Source of the DNA: Brevibacterium marinum
Lineage (GTDB): Bacteria > Actinomycetota > Actinomycetes > Actinomycetales > Brevibacteriaceae
Assembly (NCBI RefSeq): GCF_011927955.1
Contig: NZ_JAATJN010000001.1
Span: 2,108,001 to 2,172,000 of the forward strand
Length of the DNA stretch: 64,000 nucleotides
Direction of reading: 5' to 3'
Under the pieces are notes generated by a model. That model did not search any database, was not told the DNA's origin, and was given only the letters and a program-made list of their open reading frames with translations. Shown piece by piece: positions 27,545 to 35,450 of this stretch. The first letter of the stretch is position 1; every line of letters starts with the position of its first letter. Made by a program: the position numbers and the translations under genes.

Positions 27545-28332
27545 AGTGGGCCCCCATATCCGATGTTTCCGGAGTTCGGTCCGGCGATGGATGTGGAGCC
27601 GGGCTCATGCTTCCTGTCCTCCCGAGCGTCTCGGCGTGCGACACGGCGGTCGGCGCGTGAGTTCGGTCGTCTGCGGCCCAGTCGTGCTGTGGCCTTGCGT
27701 TCGAGGAAGTTCATGCCCTCCTGGAGGAGCCAAGCCATGATGAAATAGATGATGAGTCCGACCGTGAATGCGAAATACGTGTCGTTCGTCGACTGGCGCA
27801 GCTGCGTGATCTTCTCGGTGAGATCCTGCAGGGTGATGAAGGAGACCACTGCTGTGCCTTTGAGGAGCTGGATGAGCAGCGTCGCCAAGGACGGGATCAT
27901 CAGTGCCCAGCCCTGCGGGAAGATGACCCGGATCATGCGCCGGGTCGGCGAGAGGCTGAGGGCGATCGCCGCCTCCCACTGCCCGGGCGCGACGGTCTTG
28001 ATCGAGGAGCGGACCACCTCGGCGGAATAGGCACCATAGTTGAGCGCCAACGCACCGATGCCGCAGGCGATGGGATCGAGGTCGACCCCAAGGAGGGGGA
28101 AGACGTAGAAGAGCCAGAACAGCTGCACGAGCAGCGAGGTGCCGCGGAAGAACTCGACGATGATCCGCGCGGGAATGCGCAGCCAAGCGCGGGACGAGGT
28201 CATCGTGAGGCCCAGGACGATGGCGACGACGACCGCGCCGATCGACCCCACGACAGTGAGGATGAGTGTTGTCTGAATTCCCTCCCACAGCTGTGGGAGG
28301 AAATTCAGCAACGTGGTGAAATTGTCAGTCAT
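27541..28332 (-). CDS. ehuC: ABC transporter permease, ectoine/hydroxyectoine type (first)
   Basis: The 263-residue permease has the HisM-type N-terminus (LWEGIQTTLILTVVGSIGAV), FFRGTSLLVQLFWLFYVFP and the cytoplasmic loop ALSLSPTRRMIRVIFPQGW. About 40 basic C-terminal residues (rich in Arg, with RRVARRDAREDRKHEP) extend beyond the usual family end. It starts at ATG 28332, 23 bp after the binding-protein stop, with a weak ribosome site, and is coupled to the second permease. Confidence 0.85.
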   Translation of the reverse strand: MTDNFTTLLNFLPQLWEGIQTTLILTVVGSIGAVVVAIVLGLTMTSSRAWLRIPARIIVEFFRGTSLLVQLFWLFYVFPLLGVDLDPIACGIGALALNYGAYSAEVVRSSIKTVAPGQWEAAIALSLSPTRRMIRVIFPQGWALMIPSLATLLIQLLKGTAVVSFITLQDLTEKITQLRQSTNDTYFAFTVGLIIYFIMAWLLQEGMNFLERKATARLGRRRPNSRADRRVARRDAREDRKHEPGSTSIAGPNSGNIGYGGPL

Positions 28333-28355
28333 GACCGGAGGTGCCCAGGAGCCGA

Positions 28356-29240
28356 TCAGGACTCAGCTGTGGGGAGCTCGCCCTTGCACAGCTGGTCGGT
28401 CGTGATCTCGCCGGTGGGACGTTCTTCCTTCGTGAAGCCGTAGTCGCCGACGACGTCGAGGTACTTGTCCTCATCGGACACGATCTTCTCGAGCTCCTTG
28501 TTCCAGGCCTCCTTGAGTTCGGAATCGTCGGTGCGGAACACAGTGGCACCGGCACCGACCTGCGGCACTCCGTCGATCTCCTGAACGAAGGACTCGCTGA
28601 CCTCGACACCGGCATCCGGGTTGTTCTTCGCCATCCAGTTGAGCGAGATGCCGGTGAGAGCGAAGACATCGGCACGACCCGTGGTCACAGCATCCATGCC
28701 GTCCTGCGGAGTGCCGACTTCCTGCGTGTCGATGCCCAGTTCCTTGGCGTAGACCGTGGTTTCGATCGCTCCGCTCATCGTCGCGAGCTTGAGACCTTCG
28801 TCCTTGACGTCCTGCATGTCCTTCATGCCCTTGCCCTCGCCTTCTTTGGTCATCAGGGCAGTGGTGTACATGAACTCGGGATCACCGAAGGCGGCCTGTT
28901 CACAGCGATCGGGGAGGATCGACATGCCGGCGGAGATCGCGCCGAAGCGATCGGCATTGAGACCGGGGATCAGCGAACCGAATTCGGTGTTGACTCCCTC
29001 GACGTCCTCGACGCCGAGCTCCTTGAATATCGTCTTGGCCATGGCAACCGATGCGCCTTGGAGCTCCCCGTCCTTTTCGAAGCTGTACGGTGCCTCACCG
29101 GCGAAGCCGACGGAGATCTTGCCCGCGTCGACTGCCTTCTGGAGTGTGCTCTCATCGGAATCGCTTCCGCCGCAAGCCCCCAGGCCGAGTGTCAGGGCGA
29201 TGATCGAGGTCGCGGCGGCTAGCCCCTTGATGGCTTTCAT
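28356..29240 (-). CDS. ehuB: Substrate-binding lipoprotein, ectoine/hydroxyectoine type
   Basis: This 294-residue family-3 solute-binding protein is anchored outside the membrane. ATG 29240 gives a lipoprotein signal with lipobox LGAC; AAAGGGA lies upstream. The mature part contains VGFAGEAPYSFE, TEFGSLIPGL, AGMSILPDRCEQAAF and DVFALTGISL, patterns I associate with EhuB of Sinorhizobium (family knowledge recalled, not searched). Ectoine or hydroxyectoine is thus the likely ligand, though another polar amino-acid-like osmolyte is possible. A divergent GntR-type gene and a shared palindrome suggest local regulation. Confidence 0.85.
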   Translation of the reverse strand: MKAIKGLAAATSIIALTLGLGACGGSDSDESTLQKAVDAGKISVGFAGEAPYSFEKDGELQGASVAMAKTIFKELGVEDVEGVNTEFGSLIPGLNADRFGAISAGMSILPDRCEQAAFGDPEFMYTTALMTKEGEGKGMKDMQDVKDEGLKLATMSGAIETTVYAKELGIDTQEVGTPQDGMDAVTTGRADVFALTGISLNWMAKNNPDAGVEVSESFVQEIDGVPQVGAGATVFRTDDSELKEAWNKELEKIVSDEDKYLDVVGDYGFTKEERPTGEITTDQLCKGELPTAES

Positions 29241-29297
29241 AGCTGTCCCTTTCGTAGTAAGTCGACACATCTTCGTGACATGCGTCTCAAGGACACT

Positions 29298-29326
29298 ATT
29301 CAATACTTTTGTTGTCCGGATGTCAC
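29298..29326 (-). promoter_or_regulatory. Predicted ehuB promoter
   Basis: On the minus strand GTGACA (29326-29321) and TTGAAT (29303-29298) are spaced by 17 bases and resemble a sigma-70 promoter. The transcript would begin near 29290, about 50 bases before ehuB. The TGTCAGACA palindrome lies just upstream of the -35 box. Confidence 0.45.
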
Positions 29327-29328
29327 AC

Positions 29329-29337
29329 TGTCAGACA
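29329..29337. promoter_or_regulatory. Candidate GntR operator between ehuB and its regulator
   Basis: TGTCAGACA is a perfect palindrome around a central A and has the spacing of known FCD-type GntR sites (TNGTNNNACNA-like). It lies between the divergent gntR start (29356) and ehuB start (29240), next to the -35 of ehuB and just upstream of the gntR -10 box TATGAT (29344-29349). Confidence 0.5.
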
Positions 29338-29355
29338 AAGTTATATGATCGTGAT

Positions 29356-30117
29356 ATGCCTCAATCCCCGACTTCGGAGCTTCCGGTTCTGCGCAAGGTC
29401 GTCCGATCATCGACGATCGACCTCATCGCCGACCAGATCAGGAATGCCATCTACAGTGGATCCCTGGCTCCGGGGCAGTCGATCAATGAGGTCCGCACGG
29501 CCGAACTCCTCGTCGTGTCCAGACCCTCACTGCGTGAGGCCCTGCAGAGGCTCGTCAGTGAGGGGGTGATGAGCCATGCCCCCGGCCGCGGAGTCCGGGT
29601 CAAGCGGATGAGGCTCGGCGACGTCGACGACGTCTATCCGGTCCGGGAGGCCCTCGAGGCGCAGGCCGTGAAGATCGTCCTCCGGACGGACAAGCCGATC
29701 GCCCGCATCCAGCAGTCACTGCACAGGCTCGAACTTGCGATCGAGGACAACACCGCCCGCGTCATCGGCGACGCAGATCTCGACTTCCACCACGCGATCG
29801 TCGCCAGTTCCGGCTCGGACCGCCTCAGCGATCTGATGAAGGTCTCGATGGTCCAGACCCGGCTGCTGTCGCTGTCCGACCGCCGCGGCTATGAGGTCAG
29901 GTGCGATCTCATCGAGACGCACAGGGAACTCGCCGAGGCGATCGCTGCGGGAGACGAGTCGAAGTCCCTGGAGATCGTCGGTCGGGTCATGGACAGTGCC
30001 GCCGCGCGGCTGCGCGACACCGTGGCCGAATCACAGGCCGTCATCGTCAGGGCCGGTGACCGCGACGGACCAGCCGATGACCAGTGGTCGGCGCTGCGGG
30101 ATACGATGAAGTCATGA
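29356..30117 (+). CDS. GntR-family regulator (FCD subfamily), probable ehu regulator
   Basis: The 253-residue protein has a GntR winged helix at about residues 15-80 (IRNAIYSGSLAPGQSINEVR, SRPSLREALQRLVSEG) and a helical FCD ligand domain with VREALEAQAVKIV and DLDFHHAIV. No ribosome site precedes ATG 29356, but TATGAT at 29344-29349 is at the distance that would start the transcript at the ATG itself, so translation may be leaderless. It is divergent from the ehu importer. Its stop overlaps the coaD start by ATGA, tying an essential gene to this regulator's transcript. Confidence 0.88.
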   Translation: MPQSPTSELPVLRKVVRSSTIDLIADQIRNAIYSGSLAPGQSINEVRTAELLVVSRPSLREALQRLVSEGVMSHAPGRGVRVKRMRLGDVDDVYPVREALEAQAVKIVLRTDKPIARIQQSLHRLELAIEDNTARVIGDADLDFHHAIVASSGSDRLSDLMKVSMVQTRLLSLSDRRGYEVRCDLIETHRELAEAIAAGDESKSLEIVGRVMDSAAARLRDTVAESQAVIVRAGDRDGPADDQWSALRDTMKS

Positions 30118-30602
30118 AGGTTGTCTGCCCCGGATCCTATGACCCGATCACCATGGGTCATCTCGATGTCATCGCCCGCAGTGCCCGCCTCTTCGACGAG
30201 GTGGTCGTGGCCGTCGTCCATAATCCCAAGAAGTCTGGACGCTTCGATCCGCAGATGCGCGCCGATCTCATTCGTCGCTGCCTGGACGAGGACGAGCGAA
30301 CCCGGCGGGCGGAGAACGTCACGATCGACACCGTCGCCGGCGGGCTCCTCGTCGACTACTGCACCTCGATCGACGCACCCGCCGTGGTCAAGGGACTGCG
30401 CTCGGGCACCGACTTCGCCTACGAGCTGCCGATGGCGCTGATGAACAAGCACCTGAGCGAACTCGAGACGATCTTCGTTCCCGGCAATCCCGAATTCGAG
30501 CACGTCTCCTCCTCGCTCATCAAAGAGGTCCACGCCGGAGGGGGAGACATCGAGGGTCTCGTGCCGACCGCGGTGCTCGATGCGCTGAACGCTGCGCACT
30601 GA
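30114..30602 (+). CDS. coaD: Phosphopantetheine adenylyltransferase
   Basis: CoaD adenylates 4'-phosphopantetheine to dephospho-CoA. The 162-residue protein has normal length, with PGSYDPITMGHLDVI (the TxGH nucleotide-binding motif, here TMGH), VKGLRSGTDFAYELPMALMN and the C-terminal VSSSLIKEV. It starts inside the gntR stop (ATGA). In actinobacteria coaD generally follows recG-rsmD; here the ehu locus lies between them. A transporter gene starts 3 bp after the stop. Confidence 0.96.
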   Translation: MKVVCPGSYDPITMGHLDVIARSARLFDEVVVAVVHNPKKSGRFDPQMRADLIRRCLDEDERTRRAENVTIDTVAGGLLVDYCTSIDAPAVVKGLRSGTDFAYELPMALMNKHLSELETIFVPGNPEFEHVSSSLIKEVHAGGGDIEGLVPTAVLDALNAAH

Positions 30603-30605
30603 GGC

Positions 30606-31793
30606 ATGCCGACTCCCTCTTCCCCCTTCCGGCCGTGGTTCCTCGGCCTCGTCCTCCACACCGTCATCGCCCAGGCGACGTACAACGGTGTCCGCGTTCT
30701 CATCTCCTACCGAACCTTGGAATTGGGCGGCAGCGGAGTCGTCCTCGGTCTCATGACCGCCTGCTACTCCCTCGTACCGCTGTTCACGGCGCTGTTCATC
30801 GGACGTCTCGTCGACCGGGGCTACGCCACCGCGGTGCTGTGGACGGGAACGGCCCTGTCGATTCTGCCCGTCGCGCTCGCGGCGCTCGCACCCAACCTCG
30901 GCGTGCTCCTCATCGCCACCATGTGTCTGGGGCTGGGGCAGATGCTGACCACGGTGGCATCCCAGGCGCTGATCCCGCAGAGCTTCCCCGCCTCGGCGCT
31001 GACGTCGAAGTTCGGCTACCTCACCCTCGGGGTCTCCATCGGGCAGACGATCGGTCTGCCGGTGGCCGGTGCAGTCGCGGGAGCGACCTCCGGGTCCCCG
31101 CAGATCGTGACCGCGCTGTGGTTCATGACCGCGGTCTCCGCACTGACCCTGGTCGCGGCCGTCGTCGTCATGCTCCGCGGCCACACCCCTCATGTCTCCC
31201 GCGCCGAGGCGGCCAAGGACGCCCGCACACCGCTGAGCCTGCTCTCGATCCGGGGAATGAAGCCCGCGATCTTCGCCTCGATGACGACGCTGGCCGCGGT
31301 CGACCTCATGACCGCCTACCTTCCCCTCATCGGGCAGCAGAACGGGCTGTCGGTGACGACCGTGACCTGGCTGCTCACCCTGCGCACCCTGGCCTCGGTG
31401 GTCTCCAGGCTGATCATCGGGGTGCTCACACGCAAGTGGAACAACCTCTCCCTGCTGTGGACCGCCTCGGTGCTGGCCGGGGCCTGCATCATCGGCATCC
31501 CGGTGTTCGTCGAACCGTGGATGCTGGCGATCCTGCTGGCCACGGCGGGCTTCTGCTTCGGGCTGACGCAGCCGCTGACGATGACCTGGGTCTCGACGCT
31601 GTCGGATCCGGCGAACCGGGCCGCCGTGCTCTCGATCCGCTTGGCCGGCAACCGACTCAGCCAAGTGGCGATACCCTCGGCGGCGTCCCTGCTCACCCTC
31701 ATCGCGCCCTCGGGCATCGTGTTCACGATCGCCGGTGCTCTGCTGCTGGGAGCGGGCGGAGTCACGCTGCGCAATCAGTACGAGAAATGGTGA
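30606..31793 (+). CDS. MFS transporter
   Basis: This 395-residue protein has about 12 hydrophobic helices and the loop-2/3 signature region FIGRLVDRGYATAVLWTG typical of drug/metabolite MFS proteins. The central cytoplasmic loop is basic (RAEAAKDARTP). Nothing in the sequence identifies the substrate or direction. It starts 3 bp after coaD and is probably in the same transcript. Confidence 0.8.
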   Translation: MPTPSSPFRPWFLGLVLHTVIAQATYNGVRVLISYRTLELGGSGVVLGLMTACYSLVPLFTALFIGRLVDRGYATAVLWTGTALSILPVALAALAPNLGVLLIATMCLGLGQMLTTVASQALIPQSFPASALTSKFGYLTLGVSIGQTIGLPVAGAVAGATSGSPQIVTALWFMTAVSALTLVAAVVVMLRGHTPHVSRAEAAKDARTPLSLLSIRGMKPAIFASMTTLAAVDLMTAYLPLIGQQNGLSVTTVTWLLTLRTLASVVSRLIIGVLTRKWNNLSLLWTASVLAGACIIGIPVFVEPWMLAILLATAGFCFGLTQPLTMTWVSTLSDPANRAAVLSIRLAGNRLSQVAIPSAASLLTLIAPSGIVFTIAGALLLGAGGVTLRNQYEKW

Positions 31794-31825
31794 CCGGAAG
31801 CCCCTCAGTGGTGCGGAGGGCTCGA

Positions 31826-31855
31826 TTGGCAATGACCGGCGATGATGACTAGAAT
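31826..31855 (+). promoter_or_regulatory. Predicted promoter of yceD-rpmF-rnc-mutM
   Basis: TTGGCA (31826-31831) and TAGAAT (31850-31855) are separated by 18 bases. The transcript would start near 31862, some 50 bases before yceD, which has GGAGG upstream. Confidence 0.55.
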
Positions 31856-31912
31856 GGTGACTCGCGTGTGAACGCAGGGGCAGCATCCTCAATCACGATA
31901 GGAGGACGGGGC

Positions 31913-32431
31913 ATGAAGAATCGATCTGAATTCGTCTATGATCTCAGGTCAATGGGATTGCTCGGTCATCCGGGTGAGTGGGAACGGGTGAACACCACCC
32001 TGCCTGCTCCGGCGGATCTCAGGATCGAAGTGATCGGGGTCGCGGAAGGTTCACCACTGACGCTCGAGCTGAAGTTCGAGAGCGTGTCGGAGGGGATCTA
32101 CGTGTCGGGAACGGTCTCGGCAACGGCCCACGGCGAGGACATGCGGACTCTCGACGCCATCGAGTTGCCTGTAGACGTCGACATCAATGAGATGTATGTC
32201 TACGAGCGGGCCGAGGGCGACGAGGACTCCTATGTCATCGACCGGGATCAGCTCGACCTGGAACCCGTGATCAGAGACGCTGTCGTGATGGCCCTGCCCT
32301 TCAGTCCGTCAAAGGACCGGAGCGAGGACTTCAGCTTCACCCTGGGTGAGGATCTCGAAGCCGACGAGAGCGAATCCGAGTCGCCGTTCGCATCATTGCA
32401 GAGTTTGTTGGATGAGAAGAAAGAGAGCTAG
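31913..32431 (+). CDS. yceD: YceD family protein (DUF177)
   Basis: The 172-residue protein is of the DUF177/YceD family that precedes rpmF in most bacteria and is linked to 23S rRNA processing. It contains [19 protein letters not shown] and a C-terminal acidic tail ([11 protein letters not shown]). ATG 31913 follows GGAGGACGGG, which is preferred over an upstream GTG. It runs directly into rpmF with a 2-bp gap. Confidence 0.9.
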   Translation: MKNRSEFVYDLRSMGLLGHPGEWERVNTTLPAPADLRIEVIGVAEGSPLTLELKFESVSEGIYVSGTVSATAHGEDMRTLDAIELPVDVDINEMYVYERAEGDEDSYVIDRDQLDLEPVIRDAVVMALPFSPSKDRSEDFSFTLGEDLEADESESESPFASLQSLLDEKKES

Positions 32432-32433
32432 AC

Positions 32434-32637
32434 GTGGCTGTTCCGAAGCGTAAAATGTCGCGCAGCAACACCCGCCACCGTCGTTCGCAGTGGAAGGCCC
32501 AGGCTCCCAACCTGGTCAAGACTGTGGAGAACGGTCGCGTTGTGTACTCGCGCCCTCACCAGGCCAAAGTTGTCGAAGACTCGGCCGGCACCCCGCTGTT
32601 CCTTGAGTACAAGGGACGCAAGGTCGCTGACGTCTGA
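32434..32637 (+). CDS. rpmF: 50S ribosomal protein L32
   Basis: The 67-residue protein starts with GTG and has the L32 N-terminus [20 protein letters not shown]. It has no zinc-ribbon cysteines, and its C-terminal part ([17 protein letters not shown]) matches the longer L32 form seen in Micrococcales. It sits between yceD and rnc with gaps of 2-3 bp. Confidence 0.96.
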   Translation: MAVPKRKMSRSNTRHRRSQWKAQAPNLVKTVENGRVVYSRPHQAKVVEDSAGTPLFLEYKGRKVADV

Positions 32638-32640
32638 CCT

Positions 32641-33345
32641 GTGGACACAGACACCACAGCACAACTGCAGGAGAGTCTCGGGATCGATATTGATCCCGAG
32701 ACTTTTCGTCTCGCCCTGACACACCGCTCCTTCGCCTTCGAAGCCGGTGGGATCCCCACGAACGAGCGACTCGAGTTCCTCGGCGACTCGGTCCTCGGGC
32801 TCGTGGCCACCGAATCGCTGTACTACGACAACCCGGATCTGGCCGAAGGGTCACTGGCCAAGATGCGCTCCGCCGTGGTCAACACCCGAGCACTGGCGGC
32901 GATCGCCCGCAAGCACGACATCGGTCCCCACATCCTTCTGGGCAAGGGCGAAGAACTCACCGGAGGCCGCAACAAGGACTCGATCCTCGCCGACACGGTC
33001 GAAGCCCTCATCGGCGCCACCTTCGTCGCCCGCGGGCGTTTGGAGGCCTTCGCCTTCGTCCACCGGCTCATCGACGGAATGCTGTCCGACGCCGTGAACC
33101 TGGGTGCCGGGATGGACTTCAAGACCACCCTCCAGGAAGCAGCTGCCGACCTGGATCTGGGCGCCGTGAGCTACGAGATCGTCTCCTCAGGCCCCGACCA
33201 CGCGATGGTCTTCACCGCGACAGCACGCCTCGGCGCCAACGGCTGGGGCAGCGGCGACGGCTCGTCGAAGAAGGCCGCCGAAGCCGCAGCTGCGGAAGTC
33301 GCCGTCAAGGCCATCCGCACCATCTACCCGGACTACAGCCGCTGA
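32641..33345 (+). CDS. rnc: Ribonuclease III
   Basis: RNase III cleaves double-stranded RNA, including rRNA precursors. The 234-residue protein has the family signature NERLEFLGDSVL near residues 41-52, a second catalytic acidic patch DSILADTVEALIGA, and a C-terminal dsRNA-binding domain (GWGSGDGSSKKAAEAAAAEVA). It begins with GTG 3 bp after rpmF. Length is normal. Confidence 0.96.
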   Translation: MDTDTTAQLQESLGIDIDPETFRLALTHRSFAFEAGGIPTNERLEFLGDSVLGLVATESLYYDNPDLAEGSLAKMRSAVVNTRALAAIARKHDIGPHILLGKGEELTGGRNKDSILADTVEALIGATFVARGRLEAFAFVHRLIDGMLSDAVNLGAGMDFKTTLQEAAADLDLGAVSYEIVSSGPDHAMVFTATARLGANGWGSGDGSSKKAAEAAAAEVAVKAIRTIYPDYSR

Positions 33346-33388
33346 GCAGCCGTGTGGTGCCGGGCACCGTCGCTGTGAGGAACACCTG

Positions 33389-34291
33389 ATGCCGGAGCTG
33401 CCCGAGGTCGAAAGCGTCCGCGCGGGCGTCCACGAATGGACTGCCGGTGCCACCATCACCGGCGCCGAGGTGATCGACCCCCGAATTCTGGGCACGACGT
33501 CGAGGCGACACGTCGATGCTTCCGCAGTCGACGGGTTCATCACTGCGGTGACCGGACGTCGGATCATCGCCGCCGAACGCCGCGGGAAGTTCATGTGGCT
33601 GACGCTGGGGGAGGGCCCGAGCCTGGCCCCTGAGCTCAGTCTGCTCGTCCACTTGGGCATGAGCGGCCAACTGCGCGTCCACCGGGCCGAGGATGAGGCT
33701 CACCGCCATACCCGCGCCGCTCTTCGTCTCGAGCGAGGCGATGAGAGCCTGGACCTGCGCTTCGTCGACCAACGGATCTTCGGTCATCTGGGAGTCCAGC
33801 CTCTCGTGCACGCCTACGGCCGGCTCGTCCCCGCCTCGGCGACTCACATCGCAGCCGACCCCTTGGAGGCGTCGTTCGACCCGGAATCCGTGGTCAATCA
33901 GATGGCGCTCAAGCGCACGGCGATCAAAGCGGCTCTGCTCGATCAGACGCTTGTCAGCGGCATCGGCAACATCTATGCCGATGAAGCCCTGTTCCGCGCC
34001 GGAATCCATCCCCTGGCGATCCCTGCCCGGACCCGTCGCTCCCGACTCACTGCGGGCCTCGACTCCGCGTCGTCAGTGATGGCCGATGCACTTGCCGTGG
34101 GCGGGACGAGCTTCGATGCGCTCTATGTCAACGTCAACGGCGAATCCGGCTACTTCGATCGGGCCTTGCTGGTCTACGGCCGCAGCGGGCAGGAATGCGT
34201 GCGCTGCGGAGGCCGGATCGAGAAGTTGACGATCGGGGGCCGCGGGACCCACTTCTGCCCGAACTGCCAACGCCCGCCGCGTTACCGTTGA
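33389..34291 (+). CDS. mutM: Formamidopyrimidine-DNA glycosylase
   Basis: MutM (Fpg) removes 8-oxoguanine and nicks the abasic site. The 300-residue protein starts MPELPEVE, where the proline after Met is the catalytic nucleophile. It has GIGNIYADEALFRAGIHP for helix-two-turn-helix binding and the C-terminal zinc finger C-x2-C...C-x2-C (CVRCGG, FCPNCQ). It is the last gene of the rpmF-rnc unit; beyond it the conserved order is interrupted by an accessory patch before smc. Confidence 0.95.
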   Translation: MPELPEVESVRAGVHEWTAGATITGAEVIDPRILGTTSRRHVDASAVDGFITAVTGRRIIAAERRGKFMWLTLGEGPSLAPELSLLVHLGMSGQLRVHRAEDEAHRHTRAALRLERGDESLDLRFVDQRIFGHLGVQPLVHAYGRLVPASATHIAADPLEASFDPESVVNQMALKRTAIKAALLDQTLVSGIGNIYADEALFRAGIHPLAIPARTRRSRLTAGLDSASSVMADALAVGGTSFDALYVNVNGESGYFDRALLVYGRSGQECVRCGGRIEKLTIGGRGTHFCPNCQRPPRYR

Positions 34292-34414
34292 GGGTCGCCG
34301 ACCCAGCAACGCCCGTGAAGTCACCGGCGGGACAGATAGGCGAGATGTCCGTCGATCAGGCCGATTGCCCCTATTGCGCGGTTCTGTCCCAACCAGGACC
34401 GAATGCCGTTGTGG

Positions 34415-35340
34415 TTAGATCACATCGAAGTTCGCCATCATAATCATGTCTTCGTGTTCGAGGTTGTGGCAATGGAAGACATAGCGGCCGCGATGCCCGT
34501 CGAACCGCACGATGATGCGTGCCGTTTCGGCGGGGCGCAGGTCGATGGTGTCCTTCCACCCACTGTCGAACGGTCCGGGCCGCCGGTGCCGCGCCCCAAG
34601 ACTTGGAAGGGCGAAAGGTGGAGATGAACCGGATGGTGGAAGTCGGTGGTGAGTTCCCAGATCTCGGTGCTGCCAAGCGCGACGGTCGCTTGCGCCACGT
34701 GCGGATCGAATGGTCGGCCGTTAACGGTCCAACCATGCATGCCGTCGATGGATTGCGAACGGAAGGACATCTGTCGAGTGCGAACGGCATCGGCTTCGTG
34801 CAATCGCTCGATCTCTCCGCTGAGGATCTCAGGGATCGTTGGACCGTCGGTGACGCGCCTCGCGATGTCGAAGCGCATGACGGCGGTGGTGCTCGCGGAG
34901 CCGAGGCCGTTCACGAGGCGAACGCTGGTCCCTGGTGTCAGATCCCGGAAGTCGACGAGTGCGTCGAAACGCTCGGCCGGGGCGAGTGCCAGCGAGTGAT
35001 GACGTACCGGACGGGCAAGCAGACCGTGATCGGACCCGATCTGTCTAATCGGCAAATCGGGCCCTGCGCCGTCTGCCTCGAATCGCAGGCGATACCTGCG
35101 TGCGTTGGATGCGTTGAGGAAACGTAATCGATAGAGCGCGGTGTCGACCTCGTGACGCGGCCACGCGCGTCCGTTGACCAGGATGACGTCGCCGAGCACG
35201 TGATGGACGCTTGGTCATCAAAACCTGGCTTCGAGTCCGCGACCTCGACGATGTGTTCGGCTCGGCCGTACCTCGGCCCATGCGAGAGACCGCCGACGAA
35301 CTTCGACACCTTCCCATGTGCTCTGATGGTTGGGTTCATG
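34415..35340 (-). pseudogene. Multicopper oxidase pseudogene (internal deletion and frameshift)
   Basis: Three minus-strand pieces belong to one multicopper oxidase. The N-terminal piece (from ATG at 35340/35339) reads SKFVGGLSHGPRYGRAEHIV, like the start of bilirubin-oxidase/CotA-type enzymes. A frame change near 35215 leads to VHHVLGDVILVNGRAWPR and the second cupredoxin domain, so about 200 residues with the first copper histidines are missing. Near 34580 a lost base shifts the frame from LGRGTGGP to [14 protein letters not shown], which ends with [13 protein letters not shown] and a TAA at 34415. The C-terminal copper-site motifs HPVHLHL and [10 protein letters not shown] are still recognisable, so decay is recent. 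Confidence 0.82.
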
Positions 35341-35386
35341 TCATGGCTTCCTCGTCGACGGCGGTCAGAGATCTGAAACAGGCGAC

Positions 35387-35427
35387 GAGGGCCGGGCCCG
35401 CTCGGTCGGAAGCAGTGCCCGGCCCTC
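35387..35427 (-). terminator. GC-rich terminator hairpin of the BCCT gene
   Basis: An 11-bp perfect inverted repeat GAGGGCCGGGC (35387-35397) and GCCCGGCCCTC (35417-35427) lies 24 bp after the BCCT stop on the minus strand. It has no T-tract. It separates the transporter from the multicopper oxidase remnant. Confidence 0.65.
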
Positions 35428-35450
35428 GGCCCGGAGTCGAGATTCGACGG

